Of a stretch of DNA of 64,000 nt, positions 35,346 through 44,328 are shown in pieces. Below the pieces are notes generated by a model that saw only the letters and a program-made list of their open reading frames with translations, did no database searches and was not told the origin of the DNA. The stretch is from positions 202,264 through 266,263 of the forward strand of contig JBILCU010000003.1 in assembly GCA_044352985.1 (NCBI GenBank), written 5' to 3'. A program made the position numbers and the translations under genes. Source of the DNA: JADJDM01 sp044352985 (GTDB taxonomy: Bacteria; Bacteroidota; Bacteroidia; B-17B0; Aurantibacillaceae). Numbering within the stretch: the stretch's first letter is position 1; each line of letters starts with the position of its first letter.

Positions 35346-36299
35346 TTAAAAAGAAGGACAACTCACTGTTCTGAACTTCTTTTTCTTTGGTTTACATTCA
35401 AATTGAATTTGCATTGAAATTTCGTGTGATCCTGCAGAAACGTTGGATAGTTTAGATACAGTAATATCATAACTATAACCAAATTTGAAATTATTATTTT
35501 GGAAACCGATTAGTACTATAAACGCATCCTGGTTTCTGTACCAAACTCCACCAACTATAGAGTTTTTCACAAAATACATACCTAGGTTTAGTTGTTGAAA
35601 ATCTTGTTGGCGTTGATACAAAATATTAGGAGATATAAATGTTTGTTTTCCTTTTTCTAATGGAATCATTGCTCCTGCATGAGCTGTAATTTTCATTGGC
35701 AATTTAACTCCGTTTGCATTAATAAAACCTTCTTCAGGTTGATTAATGTGGTGAGTGGCTAAGCCAAAATAATAACGTTTGCTATATCCTAATAAACCAG
35801 CACTTATATCAACAGATTGAGCTTTGTTGCGAACTTGTATTTCATTTGTGTTCCAAACAAAACCTCTTCTTTTGTCAATCATGTCTCCAAAAGTTAACTT
35901 ACTCCAGTCTAAACTTTTTTGATGATAGGTTCCTTCTAAACCAAAATCCATTGAAAAGAAACGATTTACATTTAAACGGTAGGAATAAATACCGCTAACA
36001 CGATTTGTGGTTAGGGTTCCGTCACCTGCTCTATCTGAGGAAACAAGTAAACCTATACCTCCAGAAAGGTTGTCTACGTATTGATCGTAAGAAGCACTAT
36101 AAGTTACATAGGCATTATTTAACCCAGGCCACTCATTACGATAGTTCATAGTAACTCGCGGACAGCTAGCAGTGCCTGCAAAAGCTGGGTTTAAATATAA
36201 AGGATTAGCATAAAATTGCGTAAATCCTGGATCTTGAGCTTTTGTTTTAGTTAAAACCGAGCTCGATAATAAGAGTATAAATATTATCTTTTTAACCAT
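35346..36299 (-). CDS. PorP/SprF family type IX secretion outer-membrane protein
   Basis: The 317-residue product has a signal peptide (MVKKIIFILLLSSSVLTKTKAQ) followed by DPGFTQFYANPLYLNPAFAGTASCPRVTMNYRNEWPGL, the family opening. Strand-rich sequence and SHEISMQIQF near the C-terminus complete the PorP pattern. An upstream in-frame ATG at 36332 would add 11 residues, but the promoter at 36330-36359 overlaps it, so 36299 is chosen. The gene pairs with gldJ (59-bp gap) and, unlike the copy at 6842, has no type B cargo gene beside it, suggesting a general machinery role. Confidence 0.9.
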   Translation of the reverse strand: MVKKIIFILLLSSSVLTKTKAQDPGFTQFYANPLYLNPAFAGTASCPRVTMNYRNEWPGLNNAYVTYSASYDQYVDNLSGGIGLLVSSDRAGDGTLTTNRVSGIYSYRLNVNRFFSMDFGLEGTYHQKSLDWSKLTFGDMIDKRRGFVWNTNEIQVRNKAQSVDISAGLLGYSKRYYFGLATHHINQPEEGFINANGVKLPMKITAHAGAMIPLEKGKQTFISPNILYQRQQDFQQLNLGMYFVKNSIVGGVWYRNQDAFIVLIGFQNNNFKFGYSYDITVSKLSNVSAGSHEISMQIQFECKPKKKKFRTVSCPSF

Positions 36300-36329
36300 A
36301 AAATTTTGGCCAAATTTATTAATGACTGA

Positions 36330-36359
36330 CAAATATATTATTTAAAATTGAATAACAAA
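36330..36359 (-). promoter_or_regulatory. Promoter of the sprF-like gene and gldJ
   Basis: On the minus strand TTTG (36359-36356) and TATATTTG (36337-36330) are separated by 18 nt, a full -33/-7 match. Transcription would start near 36323, after an ATG at 36332, which excludes that codon as the start. Confidence 0.7.
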
Positions 36360-36428
36360 ATTTTAACTTTAATAATAATTCACACCTTATTACGTTAAAA
36401 ACTTTCAAAAGGATACATAAAATAAATT

Positions 36429-36436
36429 AGTTTTGA
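36429..36436 (+). promoter_or_regulatory. -7 element for porU
   Basis: TAGTTTTG matches TAnnTTTG 63 bp before the chosen porU start; the -33 region (CTTTC near 36402) is weak. Confidence 0.42.
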
Positions 36437-36499
36437 ATTTTTTTATCTTAGAAATAAGTGTTTTTAAAAAGAATTGATAATAAAAAGTGCTTGAAGAAT

Positions 36500-39400
36500 A
36501 TGTTTAAAGGATACAAATTTGTTTTTTTTATAATCCTATTCATTTTATCCAATTTATTGTTTGGGCAAAAAAACAATAACTTAATAGTAACCAATGTGAA
36601 TTGGAAAAATTCAATTTTTATTGAAGATAAAAACACTAATGAGAAGAAAGCAATTTTTAATTTTGATGGAGTAAATTACAGAAACGACAAAAATGATCTT
36701 CCTTTTATTTCAATTACTAATATAACAAATAAAAATCAGAATTCAGAGCCAATATTTCATGCTATTTCATCAGAAATTGTAAATGAAGATGAGGAGAAAT
36801 ACATAAAGCAACATTGGAACATAAAAGAAGATTTTGAATTTACTTCTACCGTTGGTATAGCCACCGAATTAAAAGTGAATACTTTTGAAATAATTCCTTT
36901 TAGAAAGAATTCTTTAGGTAAAATTGAAAAATTAACACGCTACAGTTTTAAATGGTTGTTAAATAATTCCCCTAAAGTTGCGTTTAACCTACAACCAATT
37001 GCTTATGCCCCAAATTCGATTTTAAGTAGTGGAAATTGGTATAAAATTGCAATAAATAAAAATGGCATATATAAGATTGATAATAATATACTTTCTCAAT
37101 TAGGAATTAAAACAGACAGTATTGATCCTAGAAATATTAAAATTTATGGAAATGGTGGAAGAATATTAAGCGAAAAAAATGCTGATTTCAAATACGATGA
37201 TTTAATAGAAAATGCTATTTATGTTTCAGGAGAAAATGACGGTGTTTTTGATAATGAAGATTTTATTTTGTTTTATGGAAAAGGAACTCATCAATGGGAA
37301 TTCAATCCTACGAATTCAAGCGATTTAAAATTTAATTATATTAAAAATTATTATTCTGATACAACCTATTACTATATTACTATTAATAGTGAGCCAAGTA
37401 AACGCATTTTAAACAGAAATTCATTATCTGAATCTGAAAATTACTCATCAACAAGTTTTGATGACTTTGCTTTTCATGAAATAGATGCAAGCAATTTAAT
37501 TAAATCGGGAAGAGAGTTTTACGGAGAATATTTTGATATCACCAATGAGTATACTTTTGGATTTAGTTTTCCGGATATAGTTCAGGGAGATACTATGTTT
37601 ATTAAATCTGCACTTGTAGGTAGAAATCAATTTACTACAACCACTTTTAACATGCAACTTCCTGATAATTCTAATTTGCAGTTTGTTTGTACCTCAGTAG
37701 GAACTTCATATACTGCACCTGCAGGTGATGAGGAAGTGAAGTTTAAAAAAATTATTTATTCTGGTAATTCCATACCTCAAATTAAAATTACAAAACAAAC
37801 CAGTTCATCAACAGGATGGATTGATTACATACGAGTTAATGCAAGGAGAAATTTAAATCAATCGAATTCTATACTTTCATTTAGAGACTCTAGATCTGTT
37901 GGTATTGGCAGAAAAACTAAATTCAGCATTTCAAATTACAATAGTGATTTTGTATGGGATGTAACTAATCACCTAGAAGTAGTTAATCAGTTTGGTGAAA
38001 CTAATGCCGGAAAATTTGAATTTAAAACAAATACAGATGTTTTAAAAGATTTTATTGCTTTTAAATTATCTGATGCTGTTTTACCTTATCCAATTGGAAA
38101 AATAGAAAATCAAAATCTGCATTCTTTAGGAGATAATGTTGATTACATTATTATTACACATCCTAATTTTAAAACACAGGCTAAAGATTTGGCAGAGCTA
38201 CATTTATTATATGATACTTTAAATTATGTAATTGCTACACCTGATGAAATTTATAATGAGTTTTCTTCGGGCACACCTGATATTTCTTCAATAAGAGAAT
38301 TTGTTAGAATGATCTATAAGAAAAATACAATAAAACCAAGGTATTTACTTTTATTTGGCGATGGTTCTTATAATAATAAAGTCAGAGATCTAAGCACAAA
38401 TTCTAATTTAATTCCCACTTACCAAACCAACAACTCATTGGTTTTAACTGCTTCAAAAGTTATTGATGATTTTTATGGCTTTTTAGACGATCATGAAGGA
38501 AACGCTTTTGGTTCAGATATTTTAGACATTGGAATAGGTAGATTGCCAGTTAAAACTACTCAGGAGGCGCAAGCGATGGTAGAAAAAGTTAAACATTATT
38601 ACATTCAACAAAACTCCAATATTTTTGAATCAAATGTATGCGAAAACTCAGTTTATAACACTTTTGGCGATTGGCGAAATTGGATTACACTTTTGTCTGA
38701 TGATGCTGAAGACGGATGGGAACTTTCCTTTGTAACTCAACATAATGAGGCATTTGCTAATCAAATAAAAAACATAGATCCATCATTTAATATTGAGAAA
38801 ATATATCTTGATGCGTATAAACAATATTCAACATCAGGCGGACAAAAGTATCCTGATGCTGAATTAGATTTAAATAAAAGAATTTCAAGAGGCTCATTGA
38901 TTTTTAATTATTCAGGACACGGAGGCGAGTTACAGTTAACCGGAGAAGGAGTAATAGATAATAATGTGGTAAACTCTTGGAATAACTTAAATAATTTACC
39001 AATGTTCATGACCGCAACTTGTGAGTTCAGTAGGTTTGATGATCCTTCTAGAACTTCATGCGGGGAAAATGTTCTATTAAACCCAAAAGGTGGTGGTATT
39101 TGTTTATTTACAACTACCCGAATTGCTTTTAGTAGCGATGCTAATGCTCTTGGCCCTGCTTTTTTTAATTCTGCATTAAATCAACTTAATGGATGGTATC
39201 CTCGAACTGGAGATATTATTCGTTTAACCAAACAAGGCTCAAATAGAAATTATACACATTTTTGTCTGCTAGGCGATCCGGCAATTACTTTAGCTTATCC
39301 GAAAGAGCATGTATTTACTACCCAGGTTAAGTCAAATTCTTCATTAATTAATTCAAATAATGACACATTAAAAGCATTGTCGAAAATTACTATCAAAGGT

Positions 39401-40393
39401 TATGTAGGCGATAAAAATGGAACTGTTTTAAACAATTTTAATGGTGTAGTTTATCCAACTATTTTTGATAAAGCTACTAATCAATCAACTTTAGGAAATG
39501 ATTTAGGACCGTCTGGCATTGTAAATTTTAGCGTGCAAAAAAATGTTTTATACAAAGGAAAAGCAAATGTAAAAAATGGCGAGTTTGAATTTAGTTTTAT
39601 GATTCCAAAAGACATTAATTACCAATACGGAAACGGCAAAATAAGTTATTATGCCCACAATGGTATAATGGATGCGTCAGGTTATAAAAATGATATAGTA
39701 ATTGGGGGTTCAGAAGAAAACGTGCCTGAGGATAATAAAGGCCCTGAGATAAAATTATATTTAAACAATGAAAATTTTGTAAGAGGTGGTGTTACGAATG
39801 AAAACCCGAAAATTTATATGATTTTATCAGACTCAAGCGGTGTTAATACTGTAGGAAGTGGTATTGGGCATGATATTGTTGCTGTTTTAGATGAAAATTC
39901 AAATTTGCCATTGGTTTTAAATGATTATTATGAGGCAGATTTAAATAGCTTTCAAAAAGGTAAAATTTATTACCCTTTAAGTGATTTAGAAGAAGGTAAC
40001 CATACATTAAGTGTAAGGGTTTGGGATATTCAAAATAATTCTAATAATGAGAATACCGAATTTATAGTTGCTGGTTCTGCTGATTTGGCTTTAAAACAAG
40101 TTTTAAACTATCCAAATCCATTTACTACATCTACAAAATTTTATTTGGAGCATAATAAATGTTGCTCCTCATTAAATTTATCCATCCAAATATTTACAGT
40201 TTCAGGTAAACTCATTAAAACACTAAATAAATCATTATTTAACGAAGGATTTAGGATTGATGGAATAGAGTGGGACGGTAAAGATGAATTTGGAGATAAA
40301 TTAGCTAAGGGTGTTTATCTTTATAAAGTAAAACTTATTTCAGCTGAAGGAGATGTAGCAGAAAAGATAGAAAAACTCGTTATATTAAATTAA
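36500..40393 (+). CDS. porU: Type IX secretion sortase PorU (C25 gingipain-like)
   Basis: The 1297-residue product starts with a signal peptide (MFKGYKFVFFIILFILSNLLFGQ); an ATG at 36458 would put 14 polar residues before it. The C25 catalytic domain occupies about residues 530-950, with His807 in NYSGHGGE and Cys841 in TATCEFSRFD as the dyad. The C-terminus has a T9SS type A-like domain (LNYPNPFTTSTKFYLEHN...GVYLYKVKLI), which PorU retains uncleaved. PorU removes the sorting domain from T9SS cargo and attaches the cargo to the surface glycolipid. porV follows after 24 bp. Confidence 0.95.
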   Translation: MFKGYKFVFFIILFILSNLLFGQKNNNLIVTNVNWKNSIFIEDKNTNEKKAIFNFDGVNYRNDKNDLPFISITNITNKNQNSEPIFHAISSEIVNEDEEKYIKQHWNIKEDFEFTSTVGIATELKVNTFEIIPFRKNSLGKIEKLTRYSFKWLLNNSPKVAFNLQPIAYAPNSILSSGNWYKIAINKNGIYKIDNNILSQLGIKTDSIDPRNIKIYGNGGRILSEKNADFKYDDLIENAIYVSGENDGVFDNEDFILFYGKGTHQWEFNPTNSSDLKFNYIKNYYSDTTYYYITINSEPSKRILNRNSLSESENYSSTSFDDFAFHEIDASNLIKSGREFYGEYFDITNEYTFGFSFPDIVQGDTMFIKSALVGRNQFTTTTFNMQLPDNSNLQFVCTSVGTSYTAPAGDEEVKFKKIIYSGNSIPQIKITKQTSSSTGWIDYIRVNARRNLNQSNSILSFRDSRSVGIGRKTKFSISNYNSDFVWDVTNHLEVVNQFGETNAGKFEFKTNTDVLKDFIAFKLSDAVLPYPIGKIENQNLHSLGDNVDYIIITHPNFKTQAKDLAELHLLYDTLNYVIATPDEIYNEFSSGTPDISSIREFVRMIYKKNTIKPRYLLLFGDGSYNNKVRDLSTNSNLIPTYQTNNSLVLTASKVIDDFYGFLDDHEGNAFGSDILDIGIGRLPVKTTQEAQAMVEKVKHYYIQQNSNIFESNVCENSVYNTFGDWRNWITLLSDDAEDGWELSFVTQHNEAFANQIKNIDPSFNIEKIYLDAYKQYSTSGGQKYPDAELDLNKRISRGSLIFNYSGHGGELQLTGEGVIDNNVVNSWNNLNNLPMFMTATCEFSRFDDPSRTSCGENVLLNPKGGGICLFTTTRIAFSSDANALGPAFFNSALNQLNGWYPRTGDIIRLTKQGSNRNYTHFCLLGDPAITLAYPKEHVFTTQVKSNSSLINSNNDTLKALSKITIKGYVGDKNGTVLNNFNGVVYPTIFDKATNQSTLGNDLGPSGIVNFSVQKNVLYKGKANVKNGEFEFSFMIPKDINYQYGNGKISYYAHNGIMDASGYKNDIVIGGSEENVPEDNKGPEIKLYLNNENFVRGGVTNENPKIYMILSDSSGVNTVGSGIGHDIVAVLDENSNLPLVLNDYYEADLNSFQKGKIYYPLSDLEEGNHTLSVRVWDIQNNSNNENTEFIVAGSADLALKQVLNYPNPFTTSTKFYLEHNKCCSSLNLSIQIFTVSGKLIKTLNKSLFNEGFRIDGIEWDGKDEFGDKLAKGVYLYKVKLISAEGDVAEKIEKLVILN

Positions 40394-40417
40394 AAACTTA
40401 TTTTCGCAAACAATTTT

Positions 40418-41683
40418 ATGAACTATAAAATGCTCTTTAATAGAATTTTAATATTTCCCATTTTTATTTCTTTGTTTTTTAGCAAAGCTAATGCTCAAAT
40501 TTCCACTTCACAATTAAACGGAAGTGAAATTAATGCAATTACAACTGCAGTTCCTTTACTTTTAATTTCTCCCGATTCAAGAGCAGGAGCAATGGGAGAG
40601 TGTGGAGTAGCAACTAGTCCTGATATTAATTCAATGCATTGGAATGCATCAAAATACTCTTTTATAGATAAAAAAATGGGAGTATCAATCTCTTATACAC
40701 CTTGGTTAAGAAAGTTAGTTCCGGATATCAGTTTGGCTTATTTATCAGGTTATACAAAAATCGATAAAAATTCAGCAATTGCGGGCTCATTAAGGTATTT
40801 CTCTCTTGGGACAATTAATTTTACAGATGCTACCGGAAACCCCAATGGTAATTATAAACCCAACGAATTTGCAGTAGATGTTGCTTATTCCAGAAAATTA
40901 GCTGAAAATTTTTCCATTGCAATGGCATTAAGATACATTAATTCCAATTTAACAGGAGGCATTCCTTTATCAAATGGTACTGCAACAAAAGCAGGGCAAG
41001 CTGTAGCGGTTGATGTTTCTGGTTTTTATACCAAAAAAGGCATTAAGGTTTCAGATTATAAATCAGAATTAACTGCAGGGTTTAATATTTCTAATATCGG
41101 AAATAAATTATCTTATACAGATAATGCTGCACCTGAAGCTCGTAATTTTCTACCCATGAATCTTAAATTGGGAAGTGCTTTAAAAATGAATTTAGATGCT
41201 GCAAATACATTTGCATTTACAGCAGATATTAATAAGCTTCTTGTGCCTACACCTCCTCGTTATAAGTACGATAGTAATGGTAATATTATGAAAGATGCTA
41301 ATGGAGAGCGAATTATTGCAGCAGGTAAAGATCCTTACAGAAGTGTTTCTTCAGGAATTATTGGCTCATTTAACGACGCCCCTGATGGTTTTAAAGAAGA
41401 ATTAAGAGAGTTTATTTTACAAACCGGTATTGAATATTGGTATGATAATTTAATGGCATTACGTGCTGGTTATTTTCATGAGCACAAAACGAAAGGTGGT
41501 CGTCAATTTTTTACGCTCGGGTTAGGAATAAAATACAATGTTTTTGCAATGGATTTTGCGTACTTAATTCCTACTGTTCCAAGAAATAATCCGCTTCAAA
41601 ATACACTACGTTTTTCATTGTCGTTTGACTTTGATGCCTTCAATAAACAAAATAATGATTCGGCAAATTCTGCTGTTGAATAA
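40418..41683 (+). CDS. porV: Type IX secretion outer-membrane shuttle protein PorV
   Basis: The 421-residue product has a signal peptide and the PorV/LptO opening AITTAVPLLLISPDSRAGAMGECGVATSPDINSMHWNASKYSF, with a FadL-like barrel after it and the closing FAMDFAYLIPTVPRNNPLQNTLRFSLSFDF. PorV collects cargo from the SprA translocon and delivers it to PorU, so the neighbouring genes encode interacting partners. An internal Met (40430) is another possible start; the 24-bp gap after porU suggests cotranscription. Confidence 0.95.
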   Translation: MNYKMLFNRILIFPIFISLFFSKANAQISTSQLNGSEINAITTAVPLLLISPDSRAGAMGECGVATSPDINSMHWNASKYSFIDKKMGVSISYTPWLRKLVPDISLAYLSGYTKIDKNSAIAGSLRYFSLGTINFTDATGNPNGNYKPNEFAVDVAYSRKLAENFSIAMALRYINSNLTGGIPLSNGTATKAGQAVAVDVSGFYTKKGIKVSDYKSELTAGFNISNIGNKLSYTDNAAPEARNFLPMNLKLGSALKMNLDAANTFAFTADINKLLVPTPPRYKYDSNGNIMKDANGERIIAAGKDPYRSVSSGIIGSFNDAPDGFKEELREFILQTGIEYWYDNLMALRAGYFHEHKTKGGRQFFTLGLGIKYNVFAMDFAYLIPTVPRNNPLQNTLRFSLSFDFDAFNKQNNDSANSAVE

Positions 41684-41760
41684 TTTTTTGTTGTGTCCTA
41701 ATTATTTTTTTTTAATTTAGCAAGATAAGGTTGAATAAACTTAACGTTAAATTAATTTAA

Positions 41761-43713
41761 ATGAAAAAACTATTACTATCCGCGATTGCTTTTGCAGGCT
41801 TTACCCTTGCAAATGCACAAACACAAAGAATTTGTTTGTTTGAAGAATGGACAGGGGAAAATTGCCCACCTTGCGCCTCTGTTAACCCTGGGATTACTTC
41901 ACTAGCAGTAGCAAATTATGCTAGTCCCAAAAAAATGATTTTACTCCGCTATCAAGTTGCTATTCCATCTGCACCTACAAGTCCAACTTCTTTGTATCAG
42001 CAAAATACTACTGAACCAACCGCTCGCCAAACGTATTATTACCCAACTGCTGGTGATCGTTTTGCTCCACAAGGTCGTATGAATGGTCATGAATTAGGAA
42101 GAGGTGATGCAAATGGTAATAATGGTAATGCAGCTTTTTTGTCGCAAGATTCAATTGATCTTGAATATGTTGCAGACGCGCCTTTTAGCTTAGCAACTGG
42201 GTTTACATGGAATGCAGCTTTTGATTCAGTTACCATAACAACAGTAATTACAGCAGCACAAAATTTTACTACAGCAAATCCATTAAAATTACAATTGGCT
42301 ATTACTGAAGAGCATATTACATACGCTTCAGCACCAGGAACTAATGGAGAAACTGAATTTGAATACATTATGCGTAAAATGGTTCCTAGTCAAAGTGGCC
42401 AAACTTTAGCAGGTTCTTGGACTAATGGTCAAACTCAAACTATAGTAAATAAAGTAAAATTACCTACTTACATTTGGAATAAGGGAGAAGTTGCTATTGT
42501 TGGGTTTATTCAAGAAGATGTTCCAATTCCAACAGGTCAGGGTCCTAATACAACTAGAACAATTCATCAATCTGCATACGGAAGTCCTCAACCTTTAGCT
42601 TTAGATGCAAACGTTGAGGCTATTTTAGGAATTTCAGCTTCAAATTGTAATACGGATTTTTCTCCAGTAATTACACTAAAAAACAATGGTGTATCAAGTT
42701 TGGATTCTTGTAGAGTAAATTATAAAATTGATAATGGTGCAGTTCAAACATATTATTGGAATGGTAGTTTAACAACTGGTCAAACTACTTTGGTTACATT
42801 GCCTGTTTTAACTGCAACTGCTGGAACACACACATTTACTGCTTTCACAAGCAATCCTAATGGCGCTTTGGATAATAACGCAGCAAACGACTCTCAAAAT
42901 AAAACATTTATCATTTTTGGTGCAACACAACCTGCTCCTTTATCACAGGCATTTGCAACCACAGGAATTCCTGCTGGATTTAATGTTGGAAACCCTGATG
43001 GTGGTTATACTTGGCAAAGAGTTACCACAATGGGTGGTTGTTTAAAATACGATGCTTATAATAATGGTAACGAAGGCGACTTAGATTATTTATATTTACC
43101 AAGATTAGACTTTTCTGGTTTAACTGCAATGGAATTACGTTTTGATGTTTCTCATAGAAATTATAATGCAACATATGTTGAACAATTGATAGTTGAGGTT
43201 TCTACTGATTGTGGAGCAACTTGGAGTAATGTTTACGACAAATCAGGTACAACTCTTGCTACAAATGGTGCAAGTACATCTTCTTTTACTCCTACTACTG
43301 CATCTCAATGGAGAAATGAAACTGTTTCTTTAGATTCTTATAGCGGAAATCAAGATGTATTAATTGCGTTTAAATTAGTTAATGGTTATGGGAACAATTT
43401 ATATTTAGACAATATTAACGTGGTTTCAAATCCAATTGGTATTAAACAACATGATGTATTTACTTCTGTTTCAGTTTATCCAAATCCTGCCTCTGAAATG
43501 GCAATTGTTTCTTTAAATAGTGCTATTGCTGAAGATATTACTGTTTCAATTTACAACACTATCGGGCAATTAATCAGCACACAAAAAGCTAAATTCGTTC
43601 AAGGTGAAAATAAAATTGAACTAAACACAGCAAATTTTGCAAACGGAATTTACAATATCGAATTCCAATCTAAATCAGGAAAATTAGTTCAAAAATTGAC
43701 TGTAAGTCACTAA
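41761..43713 (+). CDS. Omp28-like secreted protein with CxxC motif and T9SS type A sorting domain
   Basis: The 650-residue product has a signal peptide (KKLLLSAIAFAGFTLANAQ) and then RICLFEEWTGENCPPCASVNPG, the thioredoxin-like start of Omp28-related proteins, with CPPC as the potential redox centre. A middle Ig-like region and a jelly-roll-like segment (residues 400-555) precede the C-terminal sorting domain VSVYPNPASEMAIVSLN...LNTANFANGIYNIEFQSKSGKLVQKLTV. It should be exported by T9SS and fixed on the surface. It follows porV by 77 bp and heads a run of four envelope genes with related motifs. Confidence 0.9.
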   Translation: MKKLLLSAIAFAGFTLANAQTQRICLFEEWTGENCPPCASVNPGITSLAVANYASPKKMILLRYQVAIPSAPTSPTSLYQQNTTEPTARQTYYYPTAGDRFAPQGRMNGHELGRGDANGNNGNAAFLSQDSIDLEYVADAPFSLATGFTWNAAFDSVTITTVITAAQNFTTANPLKLQLAITEEHITYASAPGTNGETEFEYIMRKMVPSQSGQTLAGSWTNGQTQTIVNKVKLPTYIWNKGEVAIVGFIQEDVPIPTGQGPNTTRTIHQSAYGSPQPLALDANVEAILGISASNCNTDFSPVITLKNNGVSSLDSCRVNYKIDNGAVQTYYWNGSLTTGQTTLVTLPVLTATAGTHTFTAFTSNPNGALDNNAANDSQNKTFIIFGATQPAPLSQAFATTGIPAGFNVGNPDGGYTWQRVTTMGGCLKYDAYNNGNEGDLDYLYLPRLDFSGLTAMELRFDVSHRNYNATYVEQLIVEVSTDCGATWSNVYDKSGTTLATNGASTSSFTPTTASQWRNETVSLDSYSGNQDVLIAFKLVNGYGNNLYLDNINVVSNPIGIKQHDVFTSVSVYPNPASEMAIVSLNSAIAEDITVSIYNTIGQLISTQKAKFVQGENKIELNTANFANGIYNIEFQSKSGKLVQKLTVSH

Positions 43714-43718
43714 TCATT

Positions 43719-43782
43719 TTTTGTCAAAATGAGCGGAGTTTAGAATTATAAAAAGTTCTCGACTTCGCTCAAACTGACAAAA
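43719..43782. repeat. Intergenic imperfect inverted repeat
   Basis: TTTTGTCAAAATGAGCG at the left and CGCTCAAACTGACAAAA at the right are near-complementary arms with a spacer containing AGTTCTCGACTT. The element fills most of the gap between the Omp28-like and TlpA-like genes and resembles short palindromic repeats common between Bacteroidota genes. It may act as an attenuator or weak terminator. Confidence 0.7.
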
Positions 43783-43806
43783 GCTTATGAATCTAAATCA
43801 ATTAAA

Positions 43807-44319
43807 ATGAAAATCTTATCTTATTTTTCTCTATTTGTTGTTCTGTGTTCTTTCACATTCTTAGGAGATGGAGGGAAAATACCTTCAGCAACATTAAAAA
43901 AATTAGATGGTTCAAAAGTAAATTCCAATACCTTTAGTAATAACGGTAAACCAATGGTAATTAGTTTTTGGGCAACATGGTGTAAACCTTGCAAAAAAGA
44001 ATTAGATGCCATTGCTGAAAATTACGCTGAATGGCAAAAAGAAACAGGTGTTAAATTAATTGCCATTTCAATTGACGATGCTCGTAGTTCATCAAAAGTA
44101 TTACCCGATGTAAAAGCTAAAGGTTGGGAATATGAAGTTTATTTGGATGAAAATCAAGATTTCAAACGTGCAATGAATGTTAACAATGTGCCTCATACCT
44201 TTTTACTGGATGCAAATGGTGAAATTGTATGGAGTCACAATTCATACGCAGAAGGTGACGAAGATATTTTATATGAAAACATTAAAAAATTAATTAAAGG
44301 AGAAAAAATTACGCATTAA
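43807..44319 (+). CDS. TlpA/ResA-like thioredoxin-fold protein, exported
   Basis: The 170-residue product has a short signal peptide (MKILSYFSLFVVLCSFTFLGDG) and the thioredoxin active site SFWATWCKPCKKELDAIAE (CKPC at about residues 61-64). The NVPHTFLLDANGEIVW segment carries the cis-proline. It should reduce or isomerise disulfides in the periplasm. It lies between two Omp28-like genes, whose CxxC motifs are obvious candidate partners. Confidence 0.93.
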   Translation: MKILSYFSLFVVLCSFTFLGDGGKIPSATLKKLDGSKVNSNTFSNNGKPMVISFWATWCKPCKKELDAIAENYAEWQKETGVKLIAISIDDARSSSKVLPDVKAKGWEYEVYLDENQDFKRAMNVNNVPHTFLLDANGEIVWSHNSYAEGDEDILYENIKKLIKGEKITH

Positions 44320-44328
44320 TTATTCATT

